In this document: positions 8,468 to 17,030 of the stretch, piece after piece
Numbering within the stretch: position 1 is the stretch's first letter
Layout: each line of letters starts with the position of its first letter
Source of the DNA: Methanobacterium_C sp963845285
GTDB lineage: Archaea > Methanobacteriota > Methanobacteria > Methanobacteriales > Methanobacteriaceae
Assembly: GCA_963845285.1 (NCBI GenBank)
Contig: CAWJRO010000014.1
Coordinates: 62,001-126,000 of the forward strand
DNA: 64,000 bases
Direction: 5' to 3'
The notes under the pieces: generated by a model
Database searches by the model: none
What the model was told of the DNA's origin: nothing
What the model saw: only the letters and a program-made list of their open reading frames with translations
Position numbers and translations under genes: made by a program

Positions 8468-8863
8468 TCAAACCCAGGTTATCTTCAATAGTACTATGAG
8501 TGCGCCAAATTGAACAATATTCAGACTCAAAACTGGACCACCCATCCCTGGACCGTGAAACCCTTCTCGGGATAGTAAGAAGAATATAAAGAGACCGTTC
8601 TGCATGATCAAGAGTAGGGCAAATAAAACCAGTCCCAAACTAAAGCCGGATTTTAATTTCCTATAATTTGAAACATAGGTAAACAGCAATATTATAAGTA
8701 GAAGAATATTTGCTAAACCTACAAGGGCAGCCCCAAAAGCTAATCCCGGATCATCCAAAGGAATGTTGTGGGACATATTCCCATGAAACCCACTCCCTTC
8801 AAACCCCGCATTTCCTTGACTCACATTCCCTTCAAAACCTGGTTCTCCAATCACTTTAATCAC
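8468..8863 (-). CDS. Hypothetical membrane protein downstream of a winged-helix regulator
   Basis: A 131-residue protein. The first 40 residues are polar and glycine-rich with repeated GFEG/GFHGN motifs (GEPGFEGN, NAGFEGSGFHGN) and probably lie outside the membrane. Three to four helices follow, including LVGLANILLLIILLFTYV, LGLVLFALLLIMQNGLFIFF and the C-terminal VQFGALIVLLKITWV. A second glycine-rich stretch (GFHGPGMGGP) sits before the last helix. The gene begins only 7 bases after the regulator, so the two are one operon, and the regulator probably controls this protein. The stop is close to the last helix. No function can be assigned. Confidence 0.65.
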   Translation of the reverse strand: MIKVIGEPGFEGNVSQGNAGFEGSGFHGNMSHNIPLDDPGLAFGAALVGLANILLLIILLFTYVSNYRKLKSGFSLGLVLFALLLIMQNGLFIFFLLSREGFHGPGMGGPVLSLNIVQFGALIVLLKITWV

Positions 8864-8870
8864 CTAATTG

Positions 8871-9161
8871 TTAATCTTCACCTATTTCAAGCCATATTTG
8901 CTGGAAAAAATCATAATTTTCCTCCATCTTGGAAGAAAGAAAGTACATAGCACCATATTTTTCTCCGGAGGATGTGAGGATCTGGTTATCTTCCAAAACC
9001 TTTGTATGATGCCTAACTGTCTTGTAATCCAGTTCCAGTTTTTCAGAAAGCTGATGGGCATTGTAGGGCCTCTGATGTAGAGCATTTATAATCCTAGCCC
9101 TATTAACTCCACCCCTAGTACCTCCTATAAGCCACCATAACATTTTTTTCATGGACACCAA
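8871..9161 (-). CDS. Winged-helix (ArsR-like) transcriptional regulator
   Basis: A 96-residue single-domain DNA-binding protein. The start is MKKMLWWLIGGTRGGVNRAR, followed by IINALHQRPYNAHQLSEKL (first helices), LDYKTVRHHTKVLEDNQIL (recognition helix), and a wing ending in MYFLSSK. No metal-binding CxC is seen, so it is a winged-helix protein of the ArsR fold and not a metal sensor by motif. ATG at 9152 (MKK) or 9161 (MVS) are both possible; the ribosome binding region (TTAGTTGGTGTCC) favours 9152. It heads a two-gene unit with the membrane protein. A truncated relative lies at 4237-4350. Confidence 0.8.
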   Translation of the reverse strand: MVSMKKMLWWLIGGTRGGVNRARIINALHQRPYNAHQLSEKLELDYKTVRHHTKVLEDNQILTSSGEKYGAMYFLSSKMEENYDFFQQIWLEIGED

Positions 9162-9575
9162 CTAACCTAATCAACTTTTTGAGCCCATATAAAATAAACC
9201 TATCCCTAAGCCAACTAGTTTGAAAACTAAAAAATGAGGGTCCAATACCATCATTTAAATTTAACTCAACTTATTTCTTTTTTTAAAGGAGACTTAAATC
9301 TTAAAGACCCAAACATCTTTATTTTACAGCAAAAATTACAGCAAACCTCGAACGGTTTTACTTGACTAAAAAAGGATTCCATCACAAAAATAGTTTTTCC
9401 ATATTTACACCCAAATCTTTACCAAATCAGAGGATAAATGCTTTAAAATAGAAAATAAAATAAGTTTAGGGTTAAAAATATTTTTAAATCATTTACTGTA
9501 ACTTAAAAATTGTAGTCCCTAGATGTGCACCTATTCCCAATTCAACGAGTTATTCAGTAGTTATTCAGTAGTTAT
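9162..9575. other. Intergenic region between atwA unit and regulator
   Basis: About 410 AT-rich bases. No gene is supported. At its right end lies the 11-base tandem repeat (9549-9590) that runs into the small ORF after atwA. Confidence 0.4.
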
Positions 9576-9590
9576 TCAGTAGTTATTCAC
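9549..9590. repeat. Tandem 11-base repeat GTTATTCAGTA
   Basis: GTTATTCAGTA is repeated almost four times in 9549-9590. On the minus strand each unit carries TGA and TAA codons, and the first unit provides the stop of the small ORF at 9576-9662. It may act as a safe end for translation or may be a slippage product. Confidence 0.75.
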
Positions 9591-9662
9591 TGGATCCTTT
9601 AACAACACATATATAATAACACCGACCGCCAACACTGCCAAAACTATTTTATACATTATCAT
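9576..9662 (-). CDS. Tiny single-helix membrane protein directly after atwA
   Basis: A 28-codon ORF starting ATG at 9662 (or the ATG two codons later at 9656), only 9 bases after the atwA stop. CCGGAG lies in between as a ribosome binding site. The product, MIMYKIVLAVLAVGVIIY plus VLLKDPVNNY, is one hydrophobic helix with a short polar tail. Position and ribosome binding site suggest it is co-translated with atwA. It is not a known family to me and its small size makes it easy to miss. Chance cannot be excluded. Confidence 0.5.
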   Translation of the reverse strand: MIMYKIVLAVLAVGVIIYVLLKDPVNNY

Positions 9663-9671
9663 TCTCCGGTT

Positions 9672-11270
9672 CTATTTGAGCATTTTCTTTTTTTCTTTTG
9701 GTGTTAGGTCTTTTACTATTGTTTGGGGGTTTCCTTGTTTTAGGATTTTTCCTCCGCGCATTAGGGCGGCTTTGTCGCATACGTCGAGTACGAAGTCCAT
9801 GTCGTGTGATATTATTAGGAAGGTTTGGTTTAGTTCGTCTCGTGCTTTTATTATTGAGTCTGTGACTTGTACTCTTGTTATGGGGTCCATGGTTCCTGTG
9901 GGTTCGTCTAGGATTATTATTTTGGGTTCTTTGATGAGGACTTGTGCTAGTGCTACTCTGTGTCTTTCTCCGCTGCTTAGTTCGTCTGGGTATTTTGTTA
10001 GTATGGTTGTGGCGTATGTTTCATCGAATCCTACGGCTTTGAGGACGTATATGGTTTTCATTTTTGCGAATTCTGCGGGTAGTTCTAGGCTTATGGCTTC
10101 TGTGAGGTTTCCGAGTACGTTTCTGTGTGGGTAGAGGCTGTATTCTTGGTGGAGTATTCCGAGGTAGGGTTTGACTCTTCCTCTTCCGTATGGGCCTTTT
10201 TGTGTCATGTCTATCCAGGTTTCTCCTAGTTTGACTTGTATTTTACCGGTGCTGGGTTCTGTTAGGCCGTAGAGTATTCTTGATAGTGTTGTTTTGCCTG
10301 CGCCGCTGAGGCCTACGACTCCGAATATTTCGCTTTCGTTGACTGTTAGGTTTATTCCGTCAACTGCTTTGACTACTCCTCTTTCTATGGAGTAGTAGTG
10401 TTTTTTCACGTTTTCCATTTTTATTATGGGTCCGCCTGTTTTGAAGACTTCTCCTTTTTCTGGTAGGGGTACTTGTTGTAGGAATTTTTGTACGATTTGG
10501 GTGGGGTTGCCTTGTTCGATTATTTCTCCTTTTTCAAGCCATATTACCTGGTCTGATAGTTTTTTCATCACTTCTGGCCAGTGGGAGGATATGATCATTG
10601 TTTTGCCTTTGTTTTTCACTCCATCGAGCAGTGCTTCGTGTATTAGTTCTGCTGTTTTGGGGTCGAGTGTTCCTGTGGGTTCGTCTGCTAGGAATATCAT
10701 GGGTTCTTTGGCCATTTGCCTTGCAAGCACCACTCTTTGTTTCTCCCCTCCGCTGAGGTCTCTTGCTATGTGGGTTATTCTATGGGTCATTTGAGCTGTT
10801 TCCAGAAGGTCTATGGCCATGGAAATACTTTCTTCCTCGTCATGGTCATGTATTGCTTTCAGAACATTGTCTATGACTGTATCGTCCTCGTAGAGGGCGA
10901 ATGTTCTTTGGAGCATTATTGAGATTCTTCTTTTGATAGCTGCAAAGAGTATTCGGTCGCAGTTCCAGAAATCAACACTTTTTGCCTGGAATTCACCTCC
11001 ACAACTGCATTTTTGTCCGATTTGGGATGGTGTTTCAACCCGAGTACATTTTGGGCATAGTGCTATGTTGTAGATTATCTGGCCTGTGTCGGGTTTGTAA
11101 TCCTTCATTCCCCTGAGCATCTGTATAAGAACAGATTTACCAGCACCACTTCTCCCAAGAATACCTAAAACAGTACCCTCATCTATGTTCATACTAATAT
11201 TTTTTAAAACATCCACACCATTAAAAGTCTTAGTAACATTCCTAACCTCTATAAAAGACAATGCAACCAC
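9672..11270 (-). CDS. atwA: Methyl-coenzyme M reductase activation component A2 (twin ABC ATPase)
   Basis: Component A2 is the ATP-using protein needed to reduce Ni in F430 and activate methyl-coenzyme M reductase, the last enzyme of methanogenesis; it acts in the cytoplasm. The 532-residue protein has two ABC ATPase domains. The first has Walker A GRSGAGKS (residues 39-46), then a zinc-finger-like insert with C72, C75, C88 and C90, signature LSGGE, and Walker B FLADEPTG. The second has Walker A GLSGAGKTT, signature LSSGE and IIILDEPTG. There are no membrane segments. The ATG at 11270 could be shifted to the ATG-less codons after VAL; the stretch ACAAATAAAAAAAGGTGGTTGC contains AGGTGG. The mRNA probably continues into the small ORF at 9662. 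Codons such as AGT, CTA and CGA are used heavily. Confidence 0.93.
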   Translation of the reverse strand: MVALSFIEVRNVTKTFNGVDVLKNISMNIDEGTVLGILGRSGAGKSVLIQMLRGMKDYKPDTGQIIYNIALCPKCTRVETPSQIGQKCSCGGEFQAKSVDFWNCDRILFAAIKRRISIMLQRTFALYEDDTVIDNVLKAIHDHDEEESISMAIDLLETAQMTHRITHIARDLSGGEKQRVVLARQMAKEPMIFLADEPTGTLDPKTAELIHEALLDGVKNKGKTMIISSHWPEVMKKLSDQVIWLEKGEIIEQGNPTQIVQKFLQQVPLPEKGEVFKTGGPIIKMENVKKHYYSIERGVVKAVDGINLTVNESEIFGVVGLSGAGKTTLSRILYGLTEPSTGKIQVKLGETWIDMTQKGPYGRGRVKPYLGILHQEYSLYPHRNVLGNLTEAISLELPAEFAKMKTIYVLKAVGFDETYATTILTKYPDELSSGERHRVALAQVLIKEPKIIILDEPTGTMDPITRVQVTDSIIKARDELNQTFLIISHDMDFVLDVCDKAALMRGGKILKQGNPQTIVKDLTPKEKKKMLK

Positions 11271-11389
11271 CTTTTTTTATTTGTACGATTTTATGGCATA
11301 TTCCCATTTTAAAGATATATGGGATAATTTTGAAGACCAATACATCCATTTGACACTAAATTTTAAGATTAATTTTTAACCCCAAACGT

Positions 11390-11983
11390 TTAATCCGCCC
11401 CACAAAGTGGAGTTTCACATTTAGGACATTTTTTATTCTTGCATGGTACTCCCCTTGTTTTCGGAGATTCATATCCGCAGTTTGGACATTTACAAACTTT
11501 TGGTGGGCCCACCTGCATACCGGGACCACCATAGGATCTTCTCTGAAGCAGTGAATCTTCAGATTCTTTTGAAACCTCTTCATCACCTATAATGATGTTT
11601 ATGTCTCCCAAGTTACAGTCAGGACATTTATCATATTCTTTTTCAGGACTGCGCCATTCAAACCCACAATCATTGCATTTGTACCTTTTTTTATCAGTTA
11701 TATAATTCCCACCTATGATTTTTATTGTATTTCCATCAATCAAGGCCTTTGCTATCTTTTTTCTGGCAGAAGTTAATATTCTATGAAATGTGGGCTGTGA
11801 AATGCCCATTATTTCTGCAGATTTTTTTTGCTGTATGTCATGGTAATCTTTGAGTCGTATTGATTCAAATTCATCTAGTGTAATTTCAATAGGGTTAGAT
11901 GGACCAATTTTTTCGTTTTCTGGTTTAAAACAGCGAGTCTGTGGTTCTTCTAGTATCCTTCTAAACTTTCGAGGCCGTGGCAT
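11390..11983 (-). CDS. DUF134 (UPF0251) DNA-binding protein with zinc-ribbon tail
   Basis: A 197-residue likely transcription regulator. Residues 1-90 are the DUF134 domain: MPRPRKFRRI at the start, ITLDEFESIRLKDY, and the helix-turn-helix AEIMGISQPTFHRILTSARK. A zinc-binding pair C103/C106 and C120/C123 follows (YKCNDCGFEW and KCPDCN), and a cysteine-rich tail has CKCPNCGYESPKTRGVPC and CPKCETPLC. DUF134 proteins are small helix-turn-helix proteins found in bacteria and archaea; most lack this long zinc tail, as far as I know. There is no ribosome binding site before the ATG, but a TATA box 28 bases upstream suggests a leaderless mRNA. Targets are unknown. Confidence 0.85.
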   Translation of the reverse strand: MPRPRKFRRILEEPQTRCFKPENEKIGPSNPIEITLDEFESIRLKDYHDIQQKKSAEIMGISQPTFHRILTSARKKIAKALIDGNTIKIIGGNYITDKKRYKCNDCGFEWRSPEKEYDKCPDCNLGDINIIIGDEEVSKESEDSLLQRRSYGGPGMQVGPPKVCKCPNCGYESPKTRGVPCKNKKCPKCETPLCGAD

Positions 11984-12005
11984 ATTCTGAATATATATTC
12001 AAAAC

Positions 12006-12021
12006 TATTATATAAACCTTA
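12006..12021 (-). promoter_or_regulatory. TATA box of the DUF134 gene, leaderless type
   Basis: On the minus strand AAGGTTTATATAATA is centred about 28 bases before the ATG at 11983. Archaeal TATA boxes lie about 26 bases before the transcript start, so the mRNA would begin at or next to the start codon. Confidence 0.5.
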
Positions 12022-12263
12022 TTTTTAGTCTTATGGATGACTATTTCCGGGATTACAAGTTTAAAATAAGGATTAAATTAACCGAAATTATTTAAAATGA
12101 GGTAAAATACCATATGAACATTCAAAATTAAAAAATACAGTTTAAAAAGATATGTTAGGTATGGAAATCTGTAAAAAATTAATTTTATTCGGCTTTTCAA
12201 AAAAATATAAAAAATTTTATGAAATCTTTAAAATCAGTTTCAGTAAACATGTTCCAGGGGTTT

Positions 12264-13040
12264 TCAGTCCATCCAACCATCCATTGCATTCAGATCAGCT
12301 GTGCAATCCAGGGAGATTGGGGTTATGGTTGCACAAGATTCCTGTTTAAGCGCGTGCACATCTGTACCTTCCTTATCATCTTCAACAGGGTCACCATCTA
12401 TCCAGTAATAAGGCCTACCCCGAGGATCCAGCCGTTTTTGGATGTGTATCCTGTACATGCGGGTTCCCAACCTTGTTAATTTTATTCTGTCGCTGTTCGG
12501 TGATGAGGGTATGTTCAGATTTAAAAAATCAACACCTTCTGGAAGTCCCCGCTCCAGAATTCTCTTTGCAACCCTGCGCATGATCTTCTGGGCGTGGCTG
12601 AAATCAACATCAACGTGTCCATCATGAAATTTAATGTCGCCTCTTGATACTTGGAGTGAGACTGAAAGGGCAGGCACCCCATTTACTGCGGCTTCCATTG
12701 CAGCCCCTATCGTTCCAGATGTTGTAAGCTCAGACATTCCTAGATTTTCACCTATGTTTATCCCTGATATTACCAGATTCGGCTTTTCATCTGTAATTTC
12801 GTATATTCCAATGATTAAAGCATCCGTAGGCGTGCCAGATACAGAATAAGCTTCACTTCCATCAGCAAGTTGGGTTGCCGTGATCCTTATGGGCTCGAAA
12901 AGTGTTAAAGCATGCCCTATTCCACTTTGCTGTGTTGCCGGAGCTACCACATCAATATTTCCCAGATCTTCCACTGCTTTTTTTGCTGCCATGATTCCTG
13001 ACGAGTTAACTCCATCGTCGTTGGTTATAAGAATTCCCAT
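12264..13040 (-). CDS. surE: 5'-/3'-nucleotidase SurE
   Basis: SurE is a metal-dependent phosphatase that removes phosphate from nucleoside monophosphates. The 258-residue protein has the N-terminal signature ILITNDDGVNSSGI with metal-binding D8-D9, then VVAPATQQSGIGHALTL holding the conserved serine and asparagine region, SGTPTDALIIG, and SGINIGENLG. Length is typical. The last residues (ADLNAMDGWMD) form a short tail. It is a lone gene. The ATG has no obvious ribosome binding site; AT-rich sequence with TATATAATATA lies directly before it. Confidence 0.95.
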   Translation of the reverse strand: MGILITNDDGVNSSGIMAAKKAVEDLGNIDVVAPATQQSGIGHALTLFEPIRITATQLADGSEAYSVSGTPTDALIIGIYEITDEKPNLVISGINIGENLGMSELTTSGTIGAAMEAAVNGVPALSVSLQVSRGDIKFHDGHVDVDFSHAQKIMRRVAKRILERGLPEGVDFLNLNIPSSPNSDRIKLTRLGTRMYRIHIQKRLDPRGRPYYWIDGDPVEDDKEGTDVHALKQESCATITPISLDCTADLNAMDGWMD

Positions 13041-13209
13041 AATTGTATATTATATATTTTAACCTTCAAAAAGTTTACGCGGGAAACTCATACATCATGA
13101 ACAGTTTTAAGTATATTAAATTAGAAAATAATTAATAATACCTATTAAATAGTGATAAGAAAGGTCATGTAAATATTCATTCACCTGAGCTTTCAAATAG
13201 GTGATAAAA

Positions 13210-13980
13210 TTGGAAAAAAATCGGTTGGTCAGGTTCATTGCAAGAGTTATGGAAGAATCTGGGTTCAAAGTTTACAAAAACTTCAAAACATCCAGACATA
13301 TCATAGATATTTATGGGGTTTTACCCACGGTTCTAGGGGACATGGGAGTTGTAGTAGCCTGCAAAAACTACGACGAGAAGTGGGAAGTAGGACTCGACGT
13401 TTTGAAGGAAATGGAAATGATAGGAAAACCTCTTAAAGCTTCCAAAATCGTTGTTGTCAGCACATCCTACTTCACAGACAGTGCTGCAAATTACGCGGGA
13501 AGAAGGAATATAAAGCTCATAGATAAGGATGGAATCGTTACATTAGCCAAAAAATTCGCTGAAGAAGTTGAAGTGGTAGAAGAATCCGTTGACACAGTTG
13601 AAAACGATGACTTTGAAAATTACACCCCTTCATCCCCATCCAAAAGATCTACATTTCTCAGGGGTAAAAAAAGTTTAAATAAAGAAAAAAAGGGAAAAAA
13701 TCTTTTAGAAACCTTAATTCCAGGAATTAAGATGCTTCTAAAGAATACCATAGTTTTGATCATTATAGTACTGCTCTTATCATCATTTGCAACGTATTTA
13801 ATAGGTCTCGGAAATAAAAACACTGCATTGATTGGAGTTTCAAAAATATTGATTTCAGCAATACTCGCCTACGGAATAGTTTTGGGTGTTGAAAAAGATG
13901 CAACAGTAATGCTTGTAAAAGGAACAACAGTTTTCTTTATTTCTATGGTCATATATGCTGTAATGATAGTTATATTCTAA
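13210..13980 (+). CDS. Mrr-like nuclease-fold protein with three C-terminal membrane helices
   Basis: A 256-residue protein. Residues 5-130 match a restriction-endonuclease-like (Mrr) fold: RFIARVMEESGFKVYKNFK, then D33 in HIIDIYGV, a strand VVVACKNY with K52, and VVVSTSYFTDSAANYA. In active Mrr domains the motif is (Q/E)-x-K; here it is A50-C-K52, so the acidic or amide residue is lost and catalysis is doubtful. Three helices follow (TIVLIIIVLLLSSFATYLIG, SKILISAILAYGIVLG, TTVFFISMVIYAVMIVIF), anchoring it in the membrane. AGGTGAT at 13199-13205 points to the TTG at 13210 as start; the GTG at 13201 is part of that site. No restriction or methylase gene is near. Confidence 0.7.
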   Translation: MEKNRLVRFIARVMEESGFKVYKNFKTSRHIIDIYGVLPTVLGDMGVVVACKNYDEKWEVGLDVLKEMEMIGKPLKASKIVVVSTSYFTDSAANYAGRRNIKLIDKDGIVTLAKKFAEEVEVVEESVDTVENDDFENYTPSSPSKRSTFLRGKKSLNKEKKGKNLLETLIPGIKMLLKNTIVLIIIVLLLSSFATYLIGLGNKNTALIGVSKILISAILAYGIVLGVEKDATVMLVKGTTVFFISMVIYAVMIVIF

Positions 13981-14156
13981 ATCTGTTTTCAAAATAAAAT
14001 CATCAATGAAAAAGTCATTTTAATGAACTTCAAAATAAATTGAAGAGTATAAATTGAAGATTTAAGAAAATGATATTAAGAATTTTAAAATAAATTATTT
14101 TTCTAATTTTGATTTTTAAGGTAGTTTAATTTTTACTGTACCCATTTAAGTTGAAG

Positions 14157-14229
<73 letters not shown>

Positions 14230-14321
14230 CCAATTCTGGGATCCAAGTAAAGATTAGTAAAATTTAATAGAATCAGTGATCCTAAAACAGTTATTTATAC
14301 CTTAAATCTAAAAAATATGTC

Positions 14322-14398
<77 letters not shown>

Positions 14399-14420
14399 AT
14401 TGTTTCATGTATGGCAGATT

Positions 14421-14434
14421 GGCTATATAAACTT
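14421..14434 (-). promoter_or_regulatory. TATA box of tRNA-Val (TAC)
   Basis: AAGTTTATATAGCC on the minus strand lies 24-37 bases before the tRNA 5' end, preceded by a purine run that could be the TFB-recognition element. The position suits a tRNA promoter. Confidence 0.5.
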
Positions 14435-14610
14435 TTTCCACATTTAGGAGATCATCTAAAAAAATTTCAAAGCTTAACAGACCATTTAAAATTATTTAAT
14501 TTCAGTTTAAAGAGTTTACAATCACTTAAATCATCTTAATCATTGAAAGTTTTTGTTATAATTTTTTATTTAATTTAAAAGAACCCGTATATTTGTTGAC
14601 AAAGTATTTT

Positions 14611-14720
14611 AGAGGCTGACCCATAATTATTCATAACACATATAATTTTGCTTATTTTTGGATTTGAAGCGTTGTTTATCCTTATTTTTTTTGTAGATTT
14701 TGGATTATGGGTCAGCCTCT
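14611..14720 (+). mobile_element. MITE-like palindromic element, copy 1
   Basis: A 110-base element with ends AGAGGCTGACCCATAAT and its reverse complement ATTATGGGTCAGCCTCT. The inside has TTTGCTTATTTTTGGATTTG followed by TTATCCTTATTTTTTT. It has no coding capacity. It lies between the divergent tRNA-Val and ilvE genes, about 100 bases before ilvE. The gap 14398-14824 holds otherwise only AT-rich sequence and the two promoters. Confidence 0.75.
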
Positions 14721-14824
14721 TTAAAATTAAAAATTATTTCCTGAATTTTTAACTCCTTGTGTTGGTTTACAAACTATTTATTGGATCGTGTTCAATTATG
14801 TTTGAATAGAATAGAGGGATAACA

Positions 14825-15754
14825 ATGGCATTTGATGAATCTGGAAAAATTTGGTTTAACGGAAAATTAGTTGATTGGAAAGATGCAAACATACATGTTT
14901 TATCTCACGTTGTTCACTACGGATCCAGCGTGTTTGAAGGAATAAGATGTTACAACACTGAAAAAGGCCCGGCGATCTTTAGGTTGCGAGAGCACGTACA
15001 AAGGCTCATTAACTCGGGAAAGATCTACAGAATGGACATTCCATACAGCGTTGAAGAGCTTTCAGACGCAATAATTGGGACAATAAAAGCCAATGATCTT
15101 AAAGAGTGTTATATAAGGCCTGTGGTCTTCAGAGGTTACAAAGAACTGGGAGTATTCCCATTGAACTGCCCAATTGAAACTGTAATTGCAGCCTGGGGCT
15201 GGGGACAGTACCTTGGTGAAGAGGCACTTGAACAAGGTGTTGATGTTGGTGTTTCAACCTGGAGGCGTATGGCACCCGACACCATGCCAAACATGGCAAA
15301 AGCAGGATCCAATTACATGAACTCACAGCTTGCAAAGGTTGAATCTGTGATGAACGGCTACGATGAAGCAATAATGCTCGATTATCAAGGGCTTGTTGGA
15401 GAAGGAAGTGGTGAAAACGTCTTTGTCGTCAGGGATGGTACTCTCTGCACGCCACCTATATCATCATCCCTGCTTGGGGGAATCACAAGGGATTCAATAA
15501 TTCAAATGGCCAAAGATATAGGGCTGGAGGTTAGTGAACAACAGATGCCACGTGAAATGCTTTACATTGCAGATGAGGCATTCTTAACAGGTACGGCTGC
15601 AGAGGTCACACCAATCAGATCCATAGACAAGATCACCATAGGCGCAGGTAAAAGGGGAGAAATAACAAAAAAACTTCAGGATAAATTCTTTGAAGTTGTT
15701 AACGCCAAATGTGAAGATAAACACAACTGGCTGACCTTCCTTGACAGGACATGA
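14825..15754 (+). CDS. ilvE: Branched-chain amino acid aminotransferase
   Basis: This PLP enzyme of fold type IV makes the last step of valine, leucine and isoleucine synthesis, passing an amino group from glutamate to the keto acid. The 309-residue length and the motifs match the family: FEGIRCYN near residue 38, IRPVVFRGY, the PLP lysine K159 in PNMAKAGSNYMNS, then GEGSGENVFVV and SLLGGITRDSII. The C-terminal LTGTAAEVTPIR binds the cofactor phosphate. The ATG follows AGAGGGATAACA. It is monocistronic and ends in a strong hairpin. It works with the ilvC product at the left edge. Confidence 0.96.
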   Translation: MAFDESGKIWFNGKLVDWKDANIHVLSHVVHYGSSVFEGIRCYNTEKGPAIFRLREHVQRLINSGKIYRMDIPYSVEELSDAIIGTIKANDLKECYIRPVVFRGYKELGVFPLNCPIETVIAAWGWGQYLGEEALEQGVDVGVSTWRRMAPDTMPNMAKAGSNYMNSQLAKVESVMNGYDEAIMLDYQGLVGEGSGENVFVVRDGTLCTPPISSSLLGGITRDSIIQMAKDIGLEVSEQQMPREMLYIADEAFLTGTAAEVTPIRSIDKITIGAGKRGEITKKLQDKFFEVVNAKCEDKHNWLTFLDRT

Positions 15755-15755
15755 A

Positions 15756-15803
15756 TTATAAGTTATAACTTCTAACTTAAACCTTAGAAGTTATAAGTTA
15801 TAA
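15756..15803. terminator. Hairpin after ilvE
   Basis: TTATAAGTTATAACTTCTAA (15756-15775) pairs with 15784-15803 in 19 of 20 positions around an 8-base loop. It begins directly after the ilvE stop. It is likely an RNA stem at the 3' end of ilvE mRNA, although the symmetry could also be a protein-binding site before uppP. Confidence 0.5.
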
Positions 15804-15816
15804 GCAGTTAAGATAA

Positions 15817-15827
15817 TTTTTATATAG
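15817..15827 (+). promoter_or_regulatory. TATA box of uppP
   Basis: TTTTATATAGC lies 54-64 bases before the uppP ATG, after the hairpin, giving a short leader that includes AAGGTGAT. Confidence 0.35.
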
Positions 15828-15880
15828 CAGTATTAATATAAGCAAAATGTGATCTTAATTGCACTTAAGGTGATAAAAAA

Positions 15881-16726
15881 ATGATTGATATAAATTTAAT
15901 TCAAATAATTCAAGCAATAATCTTAGGTATAGTCCAAGGTTTAACAGAGTTCCTGCCTGTAAGCAGCTCAGCCCACCTAGTATTTTTCCCATACATCCTT
16001 GGAACAAAGTCGAGTGTTGCATTCGACACGGTTCTTCACCTAGGAACGCTGGTTGCAGTTGTTTCATTCTTTTGGAAGGACATACTGTCGATGATAAAAG
16101 CGTTGGTATCAAGCATCCTCGACACATTCAGAGGAAAGTTCAAAGAAGGTGTAAAAAAAGATGTTTACAAAAGACTCGTATGGCTTCTGGTGGTTGGTAC
16201 CATCCCCGCAGGTGTTATGGGCATACTATTTAAAAACGAGTTTGAAGCTCTTTTCACCTCGGTCCTTGCCGTGGGTTTCTTCCTCCTCATAACAGGTGTG
16301 CTACTATGGACAGCCGAACATTACAAAGGTGGAAACAAAGAAGTTAAAGAAGTTTCATTTAAAAACGCTCTGGCAATAGGAATATTCCAGGGATTTGCAA
16401 TAGCACCGGGTATATCCAGGTCAGGAGCAACCATATCAGCTGGACTGTTCTCCGGACTCAACAGAGAACTTGCAGCAAGGTACAGTTTCCTGCTTTCCAT
16501 ACCCGCAATTCTTGGAGCTGCCCTGGTACAAGTCAAAGACATAACCGCCCTTGACATGACCCTAACCGCCCTTATAGCAGGTTTTCTTGCAGCAGTCATA
16601 TTCGGTTACCTTGCAATCAAGCTTCTTCTGAAAATAATAAAGGAATGGAGCCTGGTTATATTCGCATACTACTGCTGGATCGTTGGTATCGCATCTATAA
16701 TCATTGCGATGGTGTATCATCTGTAA
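15881..16726 (+). CDS. uppP: Undecaprenyl-diphosphatase (BacA/UppP family)
   Basis: A 281-residue integral membrane phosphatase that recycles the polyprenyl diphosphate carrier used in cell-wall or surface glycan synthesis. Both active-site motifs are visible: QGLTEFLPVSSSAHLVF near residue 20 with the conserved glutamate and serines, and FQGFAIAPGISRSGATIS near residue 175 with the arginine. About eight membrane segments fill the rest. The ATG follows AAGGTGATAAAAAA, a clear ribosome binding site. In Methanobacteriales this probably serves pseudomurein synthesis; that part is inferred. Confidence 0.95.
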   Translation: MIDINLIQIIQAIILGIVQGLTEFLPVSSSAHLVFFPYILGTKSSVAFDTVLHLGTLVAVVSFFWKDILSMIKALVSSILDTFRGKFKEGVKKDVYKRLVWLLVVGTIPAGVMGILFKNEFEALFTSVLAVGFFLLITGVLLWTAEHYKGGNKEVKEVSFKNALAIGIFQGFAIAPGISRSGATISAGLFSGLNRELAARYSFLLSIPAILGAALVQVKDITALDMTLTALIAGFLAAVIFGYLAIKLLLKIIKEWSLVIFAYYCWIVGIASIIIAMVYHL

Positions 16727-16767
16727 TAATGTGAAAATAGAGATAGATAAAATATTTTTTTAATTTC

Positions 16768-16874
16768 GAGGATGTCTCATAGTTCAAAATTTGCAAAAAA
16801 ATAAGGACAAATAAAGCTTTAAATTCAAAAATAAGCAAAATTACATATGCCAAAAGTAATCATAAAACAGCCTC
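16768..16874 (-). mobile_element. MITE-like palindromic element, copy 2
   Basis: Ends GAGGATGTCTCAT and the degenerate CATAAAACAGCCTC. The core TTCAAAAATAAGCAAAATTA is the reverse complement of the core of copy 1. It lies between the 3' ends of the convergent uppP and SpoIIM-like genes (gap 16727-17030 holds nothing else recognised). Confidence 0.7.
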
Positions 16875-17030
16875 ATTTCTTTTTTATATTATTTTTTGCA
16901 AAGTCAAACTCATTTTTTGCAAACCCTGTAGAAGAAGTATCTTTGTACAAAAATTGTTGAAAGATTATCAATAATTCTTAAAAAAGTCCTGTTTTGATAA
17001 TATTTTGTATTAAAACTTGTAAACTAACGA

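Noticed and set aside
8317..8499. 60-codon plus-strand frame
   Set aside because: It overlaps the end of the membrane-protein gene on the other strand and has no start signal.
9676..10134. 152-codon plus-strand frame inside atwA
   Set aside because: It is antisense to the conserved second ATPase domain and has no family features; a by-product of atwA codon choice.
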